Below are positions 24,701 to 36,700 of a DNA stretch of 64,000 nucleotides, piece after piece (position 1 is the stretch's first letter; every line of letters begins with the position of its first letter). This DNA is from Budorcas taxicolor. Its lineage: Eukaryota; Chordata; Mammalia; Artiodactyla; Bovidae. The translations under genes and the position numbers were made by a program. The DNA lies in contig NC_068913.1 of NCBI RefSeq assembly GCF_023091745.1, positions 13,782,001 through 13,846,000 on the forward strand, in the 5' to 3' direction. The notes under the pieces were generated by a model. The model saw only the letters and a list, made by a program, of their open reading frames with translations, was not told the origin of the DNA and did no database searches.

Positions 24701-27700
24701 TCTTCCAAGGAGTATTTGTCTTTTAGTTTCATGGCTGCAGTCACCATCTGCACTGATTATGGAGCCCCCCAAAATAAAATCTCTTGCTGTTTCCATTGTT
24801 TCCCCGTTTATTTGCCATGAAGTGATGGGACCAGATACCATGATCTTAACTGTTCTGAATGTCGAGTTTTATCTTAAAGAACACCAAAGAATTAGCCATG
24901 CAAGCTTCATGCCATCCTGTGTAGTCATGCAGCCATGTAAGGTTTGCAGCATAGGATGTCCATCTTGTTGTGACAAGAATCTGAATAGGAACCCTAGAAA
25001 ATTAAAATGCATTTAAATGGAAGAAGAACGTAAGGGAAAAAAGTTAAGCAACATTACTTGTATTAATCTCCTGAACTAACTATAACACTATTATAAAGAT
25101 TTTTCTTTCTTCAGGATTCTGTTACAAAGCCCCATGTGATTGTAGCAGGAGCTGCCACAGTAAGTTATTATCTGTATTCTTACATAAATGATTTTTGTTT
25201 CATATACTTAAGAACATGCTAAGAAAGAATTAACTTATGCTAAATAGAATTCTTGATTATACTTATATTTTAATTCTTATTTCTCTTGTAATTAATTAGA
25301 CTGATAATTTTAATAAAGATCTGAATGAACTTAGGAAATTTGATGGTAAATGTCAATATTATTTTTATATCTAAAATTATATTCTTTTTTCTTGAATGTT
25401 ATACATTGAAAGTCTAATTTTTTATCAGCTCTTTGTAACTGCCTTCATGTATTTCATGAAATAATTGACCGTATTTTATTCTAATATTGAATAAAAATGG
25501 AAATTCTCTTAAAATGAGAACCTTTTTTACAATAGAGGAAATTATATACTTTCATTTTCCTGTGATAAATACTGAATTAATGCTTAATTTTTACTTCCTC
25601 TTAGTGGTCTATCAAGATTCACAATGGCAGCAATGAAGCGCTTTCCCAATATAAAATGAATATTACCTCCATAGCACCACTTTTAGAAAAACTGGCAAAG
25701 ACTAGTGATGTTTATTGGGTCTTACAAGGTAAAAGTAATGAAAAAATGTCATTTGTATCTGTTTTGAGGCTTGGGTTTCTATTATCTATTTCAAGAAGCA
25801 AAGTTACTACTTTATGAGAATAAATGTTTGCAAAATTAGAGTAAACTTGAGCTATTTGGTTTCCTGTTTTGAACTTAAGGAACAGACAGACTAATGAATA
25901 TAATAAGTAAAAAATTAATAATAAATAAATTCTCCAAGGAGTCTCAGCAGTTAGAATAGAACATAACAAAGAGAATAAGTCCTAAAGGCAAATTAGATGC
26001 TTGCCTTTGATTTTATTTCTTATCAAGTTTTTATTGTGATTGGGAAATATAGAAAAAATTATCTGGTTCATGATATTAGACTCATTGGAAGTAAACATTC
26101 TTTGGAATTGACAGAATATATTTAAATTCAAACCATCTAGTTTGTACTTGGCAATGAAATTCTTTAAGAAAAAGTTGACATTAGATCAACTCACTTCAGT
26201 TTATTGAATGTCCATTATTTAATGCCCTGCACAATATGAAACGCTTGAGTATTTTAGCAATTTAAGTTGTTTGTTAGAAACTCTTATAATTATTTCCAAG
26301 TTTAATGTCAAACTGAGAGAAATAACAAGGATGGTAATAATCTCTTCCAAAATCACTATTTCATTTACAGACTCATTAACCTTTCTCTTACTAAAGTGAG
26401 AAAAAGTTAAATGATTATGCTAAGTGGTAAAAAGCTTTGATCATTAGTAATATTACCTCCTAATTGTGGGAATAAAGTTTGCAAAAATAAGCAGCAACAG
26501 GAGGGAAAAAAAAAGATTGACTGCTATTCTTAATTAGGCGATCTTCCATAATCCAGCTTTGAATTCCTGTTACCTGATATAATCCAGCATCCAAAATTTT
26601 CAAACTCTTAAGACATGCTGGAACATAAAAATGTTTCCTAAGAGTTGTGTACTTAAGAGAGAAGAGGTATAAAAGTCTTTTAATTTGAAGAGAGGTATAG
26701 ATTGATTCAAAATTTGACTATAAGCTAGGAAATCTATTATAAAATCTTGGTCAGCTGTTTAAAAAAAATGAATTATTAGGTGCTTGGAATTCTCAACTTT
26801 AACAACAAAATATGAAATGCAGTTAACTAACTTGCATGATTATAATTTCTACCAGTAGGGACTTCTAAGTGTATTTTTTAAAATATGTTTCATGTGCAGA
26901 TCCTGTTTATGAAGATCTATTAAGTGAAAATAGGAAAATGATCACTAATGAGAAGATAGATGCCTACAATGAAGCTGCAGTCAGTATTTTGAATAGCAGC
27001 ACCAGAAACTCTAAATCAAATGTTAAGGTGTTCAGTGTTTCCAAACTGATTGCTCAAGAAACCATCATGGAATCTTTGGATGGCTTACATCTTCCTGAAT
27101 CAAGCAGAGAAACTGTAAGAATTCTTGTATCTGTCAGTAGGGACTGTAATATCTAACCAATAGCTATATATCACTATTCCAGGACTTTGGCCACCTCATG
27201 CGAAGAGTTGGCTCATTGGAAAAGACTGTGATGCTGGGAGGGATTGGGGGCAGGAGGAGAAAGGGACGACAGAGGATGAGATGGCTGGATGGCATCACCG
27301 ACTCGATGGATGTGGGTTTGGGTGAACTCTTGAGAGTTGGTGATGGACAGGGAGGCCTGGCGTGCTGCAATTCATAGGGTCGCAAAGAGTCTGACAAGAC
27401 TGAGCAACTGAACTGAATTGCAGTCAGTTATTTTCAGTTTTTCTGTCTAGACATAGATCTAGAAATAATTTGACTTTCCATCACCTCGCTGAATATGTAA
27501 GAGTTTTCATATACTCTAAGGAAGAAGGTTATGGAAGGAAGGAAATGCAGCTTCATTTAGTCAGTGCTAGATACTCTTAAAAAGCTTTTAAGTCCTCGTT
27601 ACATTCATGTTTGAAAACTACTGCTCCATGTTCTCTTTGCCTTAAACCTTAAAATAAAATTAAGCTTCCGCGAAGAGCATATTTTAATATGGAGAACATT

Positions 27701-30700
27701 TTATTTATTATTTCCTTCTAATTCTGATACCCTAAGCATTAGTCATGATACAGAGTAGATACTGAACAACTCCAGACTGATGGGTGGAAAGGGATTGTAG
27801 TTTAAATACAAGAGAGAACTGGATAATTATAAATTTTCACACATAGTGCAACAGGTAAAGTAGTGGTCCTGAATCTTTTTGAGTATCACATAACCCTTGT
27901 ATCTGATAAAGAGTAATTGTTCCATTCCTCTCCTGTAGAAAAATGCATATTTGCATACACACGCACATAACACTTCTCCGTACTTTTTCAAGGGCTTTGT
28001 GGACTCCCTAGAACTGGTTATGAACCTTGGAATAGAGTTTGTAGACTAGTGTCTGCAAGAGTTCCAGGCTCAGAATCTTCTAAAGTCTTAAAGCTGAGAG
28101 AATGAGATTTTCTAAATGGCTGAATGCTTTGAATGCTTTCGAGTTCTAAAGGTTTTTAGAACCATGAAGTTTTCATAAAACTAAATTTGACTGAACCTTC
28201 AGCTAGAACGGCTCCTGATAGCTTGCCTAGAATATTTTATTATGATAAAACTATGTTGAAGATTCCACTTCAAGTTAGAAACACTAAAACTATTGAATCC
28301 CAAGTGGTCCATAAACTTGTAAGCCAAATGAAAGGCATATTATAAATATTGTTAGCTAAGAGTTAATCATTTTTGATGGCAGTTACTCTACATTTGTTTT
28401 TCTTATCTAAGGACTGGAAGTGTACCTTAAGTATCTTGGTATCTTCTGTATTGAACATCTGTTAATTACAGTTCTTTGGTCCTTGACATCTGTTAGTGTT
28501 TTTGTAACCAAAAGTCACAGCCCATTAACAGTCATGAAATCTGTATTTTTATCTTTTTTTAAAGAATAGAATGGAAAAAACTCAGATGCATTCCAAGTAG
28601 TAAGGATGGGTATTGTTTCATATATATATGAAACATGTATGTATGTATATATATTCTGAGTCACATTATAAAATGAACTTTTCACTATGGATCATAACCC
28701 AAGAAGTTTGAAAAACCCTGAACTAGTTATTTTTAGATTGAAGGACTATCATTATTTACATGATTGTTTGGGAAATGGTAGTAAAAAGTACAAAAGCATT
28801 TTGGTTTCAGTGCTAAAAAGTCAGTTGTATTCACAGGAGAAAACCTAATGGGAAATACATTACTGACAAGATAATAACGAAATCACTTGATTTGTTCACA
28901 GAGTGCAATGATTCTTATGAACGTGTATTGCAATAAGATTTTGAAGCCTGTAGATGGTTCCTGTTGTCAACCTCGGCCTCCTCTTACTCTCATACAGAAG
29001 CTAGCTGCTTGCTTTTTCACTTTATCTATTATTGGATATTTAATTTTTTATATAATTCATCGTAATGCTCATCGGAAGAATAAGCCTTGTACTGACTTGG
29101 AAAGTGGAGAAGAAAAGAAAAATATTATCAATCCCTCTGTGTCTCCATTAGAAATATTTTTACAGTCTTTCTGCAAACTTGGCCTGATTATGGCTTATTT
29201 CTATATGTGTGACCGGGCAAATCTATTTATGAAGGAAAACAAAGTTTATACACATTCAACTTTCTTTATTCCAATTATCTACATCTTGGTTTTGGGAGTA
29301 TTTTACAATGAAAATACCAAGGAGGTAAGAATCATTTTCTTTTTAGTTCATGTTATCCTTCTCATCTCATTATAAAGTCTGGATTAAAGAATTAATACTA
29401 TTTATCATGCCATCATATACAAACATTTACATATATAGAAGAAGATAAAGGAATATTGCAGTTGTACGTCACTTAGTGGACTCTTAACTGTTGCTTTTTT
29501 GGAACAGTTTGGAGAAAGTTCAGTTTCATAGAGATTGTTGAAAAGTTGGAAAATAATGACTGTGAAAAAGATATCGTGACTTGGTGTTATTTTGCCTGCC
29601 TGAGGATGGAAAAAGTAGAGATGCTCCTCACTTTCTGATGGTCCACAAACATGAGATACTATTATCTTTTATAAGTTAAAAGCATATAATTACACTAATA
29701 AACACTTTTTCTATTTATATATTTATACACTCAGGCATGCACACACAAATTAGAACTTACATAATAATGTGGGCACTGTTAAAAAGTGTTCTGAATGCCT
29801 ATTTTAGCTTTGCTGTAATTGCTCAGAATATAAATGTAACTCCTTTATAAGTCATGATTTATTTGAATTAATAAATTCTTTTGTAAGAAATAACTTTCAT
29901 ATGAGGATGATTAATCACTTCTTCATCCCCAGTGGGACTATTCTAGAGAAAATAAAGTATGATAATGGAGCTTTTTTCTTCACAGTACAGTGTAAGAGAA
30001 CTATGAGATTTTTTTCTAACTGAAAGTCTAAGATTTTCTTAAAGAAAATTATAAAATGCCATTTTTTGGATTTATAAAGATATCTGTCACAGTTTAAAAA
30101 ATAATATAAAACCATATGTATCAACTTAAATATTTAAAATCTCTTTTATATTCATTTTTAAATTCATATTATACTTAAATAGTATATCAAGAACTATCAA
30201 GAAATTAAATGACAGTCTTAAACTATTTTTCCCCCAAGGTTATTTTGAAAGAAGGATTAATTTATATCCTATAAGAAAAATTTTAACATACTTACTATAT
30301 TCTGTCTAAATAATAGCTTCTTGATGAGTTTTAAAACAAATATTGATTATTTTGCACAGACTAAAGTATTAAATAGAGAACAAACAGATGAATGGAAAGG
30401 CTGGATGCAACTTGTGATTTTGATTTATCATATCTCTGGAGCAAGTACAGTAAGTATTTCAAATTTAAGTTCAGAGAATATAGGAAATAATGTCACTTTA
30501 ATGTTTCCTTCAGGACACCAACTCTTTGTGTTTTATTTTCTCTACCATTTAGAGACCCATCTTATTTCCCTCCCAATCTTTCTGTCTTCCCATTTCTCTC
30601 CTACCACCTGATCTAAGAAGGATTATACTTAAAAGCAAAATAATTATTTTTTAAAAGATAAGGCAGTAATTTGTTTGTATTCACTTGACATTAATTTTGA

Positions 30701-33700
30701 TGTAGTAGGAACAATCATTCAAGGGTATTGTTTCATGTCATCCTGTTAGAAAACTAATTTATTAGGAGACTTTCTAGATGATACTTAGTTGCAAAGGATT
30801 TAGAATAGGCAAGTTACTATTAAAAGAAATCCGATTAGATGATTATATTTTATATTCTACACTTCATTGTATCTTAGCAAGTTTGACCAACCATTTTTAT
30901 ACTTCTAAAGTTTAAAAATGTAGAACTCTTTTGCCTCAGTAGTCAGAATCCTCAGATATTGATGATCTGCTGTTTTGACCATGTATTATGTTCCATACCT
31001 CCTAAGTCTTAACCGCTTCCATGAGATGGAGGACCCTTTCTTAGCTCACCTGGTGCCCTCTGTACCTGGCCAAAATAATTTTTCCCTCAACAGTAGGTGT
31101 TTTTTTAAGTCTTTTAGACTTAGGATTTTCATTAACTGGGGACACCAGATTTGGTAGGGGTAGGAAAAAATGTATTCAGAATTGTAATAATAGAGCTACA
31201 GTTAAAACAAGCTTTTAAGAGTGAACCTAGGTATCTAATAACCACTTATCATACTTTTTAAGTAACGGTACAAATTGATTTCTATAAAATTTGTTTTTAT
31301 AGAAATAAAATTTTGTTTGATTTCTATAAAATATGTTTTAAAAATTTAACAGATTCTTTCATAATTTGGGAACTATTGAACATGAACTGGTTTTTATTTT
31401 ATTTGCTTATATAAAGCACATGTCTATAAACAGTAATTTAACATAGAATCTATATTATGTTGAGATAACAGGGGAGATTTGCCAGAAAGGAGTGTTTTAA
31501 AATTTCCATAGCAGCAGTTAAGATAAATAATACTGGGGTTCATCAGATATCTCTTAACAATTAGAAAATACTCATGTTATTCTTCATTAAGTCTCTCTAT
31601 TTTCGAAAATTGCCGGTAATTTTATGAATGACTTGCTGAAATGCTAAAGGCAGAGGGAGAAGCTCACCTTTTAAACTGGGGCTGTGCAGCTGTGATCTGC
31701 GTGTTTGTGACAGCAGTGACGCTCCTGCGGCGCTGCAGCTGGAGGGGCCCTAGGAAGTTCAAGCAGCTGTGGGAGAGCCCAGGCAGCAAGAGAGACCCAG
31801 AGCAAGACGATGGGAAGATGGGAAGGGCTCGTTTACAAGCCCGGTTCAGAAGCTGGGATGAATTTAGCGAGTTCTCTAAAAAGCAAGCAAACACGAATAT
31901 CCAGTCGTAGAAATAGCTCTGACACGTGAAGAAAGATTAGATTAATTTGGGGTGGGGGTGGGGAAAGATTTGAGAGGATCTGGAAGGGGTTTTAAGAAAA
32001 TGCCACTCAAAGACATAATTAATTGCTGACATATTAAAGAGTAATAGTACTGTTTAAAAAAGAAAAAAGAAAAAAACGAAAAAAACCCAAATCAGAACGT
32101 ATTGATGGCAGATTCAGTTTTTCAGTTCAGTGATTCCAGAAAGCATTTGGATCATAAAGGGATGAAAGCAGTTTGGCATTCTGTTATAATCATTTGCTAA
32201 GTTAACATTCTAATATGTCTTAAACTACATCCCAATTCATTCTAAATTACACTTTTAAAATATCTATATTCTGGAAAGATACAAAGATCATTTGTGATGA
32301 GTCACATACCCCTGTTCTTTTATATAGAATTTTGTGGTTAAAAATTACCTGTATCTACATTTGGCAAAGCATTATCAGCATGGGTTATAACATATTTTGG
32401 GACTTGATTCTTGGATATTTGTGGAATTACCCTCATAAAAAACTTTTTAATTGTCATGATTATTTTAATTACCTTATTAATGTTTTATATTTTGAGTAAA
32501 ACATGTCAAGTTTTAGTTGTACCGTGTTTTTATAATAAAATAGAAACTATGTAAAAAATTACAGAGAATTATTGAAATAATCCAGGTGGACTGGCAGATT
32601 GCAACTGTTGGTATAAAAATTCCTTTAAAACATAACATATCAGATATAGATAAAATACTGTGAAATATACAGTGTACAGCAAGTTAGATATATACGGTAG
32701 ATGACTTTGTGTTCCATTGTGGCTTTTTCTTCTTTGAGAGTTTGTAAGTAACTTCCCTGAAGGCACCTGAATAAGAAGGTCTTAAGGGAAAATTTGTGAG
32801 GCTAGAAAAAGAACAGAACCAGAAGTCAGCCTCATTACTAATTCTGATGAAGTTGGATACTAAATACATTTTTAATATTAACATTTTGTTGTAGTATTTG
32901 ACTCCTGAAAGCAAAAAAGGTAAACAATTCAGATTAAAGGAGGCTAAAGAGGAATAGAAACTAAATGCAGTGTATGATTCTTAAGGTTCCTAAATTTAAA
33001 AAAAAAATAATAAAGGATATTGCTGGGACAATCAAAGAAATTTGTATATGGATTGTACGTGGATGCTGTTATATTCATATTAAATTTCTTGGGTGTTATA
33101 ATGGTAATACAGTCATGTAAGAAACTGTTCTTTCTTCGGTGATACTGATAGTTGCTGAAGTTTCTAGGGATGGTGTCATGTGGCAGCAACACGCTTTTTA
33201 AGTAGTTCAGCATAGTAAACAGGCGTGTGTTGCACTGTTCTTGCAACTCTTCTGTTGGCTTTATCTTTAAAAAGTCAAAAGTATCGTACAACATTGGCAA
33301 TAATGCAGCATTGGCAGAGACTGGGCAAATTGTGATAGTGTTTAATTCCATTTAAATGGTTGCGTTTCCTGTTTAAATATAACTTAAGTCTCAACATTGT
33401 AGGCCCAGACCCATCCTTGAAGGGGCTCAAAAGCATGTTTCATGGAGAGTGGTTTACATAATTGGGAATGATTAGCCTCAGTTTGACCTCTGTTTATAAA
33501 TGCTTACAGAGCAATCAGATGTAAAAGTGATAAAGGGCATGCATGTGGCTCTAGAGCTAAGCTGTCCATTTTGGTGGCAACAGGTGGCCATTGAGCACTT
33601 GAAGTGCAGTCAGAATTGAGATGTTCTGAAATGTGAAATATGTATAAGATAAAGTATGATTCATTTTGATAAATGTATACAAAGTTCACAAACCTAGTAT

Positions 33701-36700
33701 GTAAAAATATGAAATGTCTTAGTATATGTTGGGATGATATAATATTTTGGGTATATTGAGTTAAATAAAATTTGTTTATTAAAATTAATTTCACTTATTT
33801 CTTTTAACTGTTTAAATGTCTGGCAGCCACATGAAAAATTTGCCACCTGGCTCACACTTTACTTCATTGTACAGCACTGTCCTAGAGAGCTTAAATTGGT
33901 AGCTTTTACACAGTTTGATTTCAGTTGTTCATGACGAGGAACTTTATAGCAATTAATGACCATCTGAAAATGGAATGGATTGCCTTAAGAATTTGTATGT
34001 TTTCCACTATTAAAAGGTGCTCAAATACTTGAAGGAAATATTTTAAAGTGCAATCAAGAATAAAGTAAAGATACAGGTTTGGATTAGAACAGTTTTAAGT
34101 CTCTTTCAATCCTGCGTTCCCACCTTCATCCCCATGATTCTAATATGTTATACTTGCACTGAAAATTTCCGATCTAATGATAAGATATTTAGAAAGAACT
34201 AATGATGAAGAGCAATAAATAAAAAATCTGATATGTAGATATTTGTGCTAAAAGACCTCAAAGGAAGAAGAAATGACTTTCATCTGAGAGTAAAAGATTG
34301 GAAAATGTCACCAGGGCTCTTGAGAAGAATAGGATATGTATAAATAACATGTGGTTAGGAGAACATTCCAGGGTAGAATGAGCAGGTAAACAAAGGAGAG
34401 GCGACAGAAAAACACAAGAAGGGCCAGTTTAGGAGACAGAGAATCTAAGTTTGGCTGAAGTGGAGGCTATATTGAAGAACTTTTACTTTATTATAATCGG
34501 GGGTTTTCTTCCAGAAAAAAGTTATCCCTCAGAAAAGATAAAAGAAATGTTCAAGGATGCATTCAAGGATACATACAAAAGATGCATATGTTCAAGGCCT
34601 TATTAAATCTGTTTAAGGCATCTGCTCAGTTATTTTATCCTGCAAAGTATCACTTGGGGAAGAAACACTTGGCTAAAGTGGCCATAACCAGTGTTAATGC
34701 TGGATAATTACAGAATGATCAGATGAGTCATCAAATAGAAGCAAAAAAAAAAAAATGTTTACATAGATTTAGTAATTATTCATAAAAGAATAGCCTTTTA
34801 TTACGAATGTTGGATGTCACTGAACAAGTCTTTTAAAGATCATTTTAAAAGGCAGCACACTACCTGTATTGCGAAATAGTGAATAGACAACTAAGGGACT
34901 AATACGTCGTGGAGAGGTGCAATGACAGTGGTTTAAGGTTAAGAGAATTTGGACTTGTAAATGAAATAATATTTCCAGTGACTCCCATAAAATATAGATG
35001 AGAAATATATTTCATTCAGCTTAGACAGAAGTGAAGATGTGATGCTTTGAAAAATCATAGTAAAGATGAAACATCAAAGGAGGGAAAAATAAAATGGTTT
35101 TATAAAAGATTAGGAGGGAAATAATATTTCTGAATTATGTTTGCATATATTTTTTAAATGTATAATTTTTGCTAAATAATAAGTAATCATGACAATTTTA
35201 TTTACAAGCCTAAATTCCATATGGTTAAGGGGGCCAAAAATGTAGGATTTTGTTTGGTTTTTTAATCTTCTTATTGAGAAAATGTGAATTCCAGAGCGAC
35301 CTCATGTTCAGCATATATGATGATTAATAATTATGGATATCATATATTTAATTAAAATTGAATGAAGTGTGTAAAGCGCTTCACATTTATTGTCATTCAT
35401 TTCTCACAAAACCCTTTGAGAAAGGAGAAGATACTTTCATTTTGCAGTTTAGAAAACTCTAAAGTCACATAACTGTTAGAACCAGAATTTGAATCTAGGT
35501 CTATCAGATTCCAGAGTCTACTTTTTTTTTTAACCTCTGCTATGATGCCTAATTTTTGAGAATAAATCTATTCATTGTGCTAACACCGAATGGTGATAAT
35601 GCTCCATTATCTTGGTTAAATGTACTGGTTGTGATTATTTAGGTATAGTTAACGCCGACATGTATTTGACCTGTTTATTTTTCTCCACAGTTTTTGCCTG
35701 TGTACATGCACATTCGGGTTCTGGTTGCTGCGTATCTATTTCAGACAGGGTATGGGCATTTCTCATACTTTTGGGTCAAAGGAGACTTTGGAATCCATAG
35801 AGTATGTCAGGTAGGAATGCATTGTTATTCTTTTTCTTTCATTTCAACGTGCTTTTGTGCCTGACTGTTGAGAAAATATAAATATGGCCATGAATAATTT
35901 GAAGTAATTTGAATTTGTGAAATAGCACTTTAAAGTTGTATTATTTCCATGTTCTATGGTTAATAATTCAAAATAAGTAATTTATTACTGAGGGATGGAA
36001 AAACAGAATTTAGATGAATGTATAAGAGATGCACACAGGGGAAAACATTGCTGAATCACTTTCAGTTCAGTTCAGTCGCGTCCGACTCTTTGTGACCCCG
36101 TGAATCACAGCATGCCAGGCCTCCCTGTTTAGTTTGTAGAAATGTACAGTTACCTGGGATTGTTATAATATGCTGTGTGTTCTCTCTCTAAGAAGAAGAT
36201 TAAGATTTATTAAGTTTCTACATTGTGCTAGGCAGTTTGTAAATGTTCTATTTACCCTTCATTACAATCCTGAGTTATGATCTTTATGTTTACAGACAAG
36301 GACACTGAGTCTCAGAGAGGTTAAATAATTTGCCTAAGCTTCCCTGATAGCTCAGTTGCTAAAGAATCTGCCTGCAATGCAGGAGACCCTGGTTCAGCTC
36401 CTGGGTCAGGAAGATCCGCTGGAGAAGGGATAGGCGACCCACTCCGGTATTCTTGGCCTCCCTTGTGGCTCAGCTGATAAAGAATCTTCCTGCAATGTGG
36501 GATACTTGGGTTCGATCCCTGGGCTCAGAAGATCCCCTGGAGAAGGAATGACTACCCACTCCAGTACTCTAGCCTGGAGAATTCCATGGACTGTACAGTC
36601 CCTAGTGTCCCAAAGAGTCAGACATGACTGAGCGACTTTCACTTAAAAAGGTCACATAGTAAGTGATAAAGCTCTAATATTAATCTGCTCAAATTCTGTT

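Larger units (their letters stand above)
20361..25114 (+). other. CASD1: CASD1 intron 5
   Basis: Contains a Bov-tA at 20607-20730, L2-like sequence at about 21810-23200, a Bov-tA at 23675-23867 and a BovB fragment at 24184-24870. The stretch 20880-21800 shows nothing recognisable. Confidence 0.8.
27115..28901 (+). other. CASD1: CASD1 intron 8
   Basis: It has a BovB 3' fragment at 27181-27420 and a perfect palindrome at 28614-28635 inside an AT/GT-rich tract. The rest shows nothing recognisable. Confidence 0.75.
30450..35690 (+). other. CASD1: CASD1 intron 10
   Basis: 5.2 kb with no young SINE or LINE, unusual for this window. It holds the GC-rich 89-codon ORF (31641-31910), an hAT-type remnant (about 33558-33880) and a MIR (about 35365-35552). 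The stretch 34000-35330 shows nothing recognisable. Confidence 0.75.

Noticed and set aside
32944..33351. 135-codon minus-strand frame in intron 10
   Set aside because: There is an ATG, but the C-terminal half is low-complexity AT-rich translation, no domain is recognised and no poly(A) signal or tail is seen. It could be an old pseudogene fragment, but the evidence is too thin to list.
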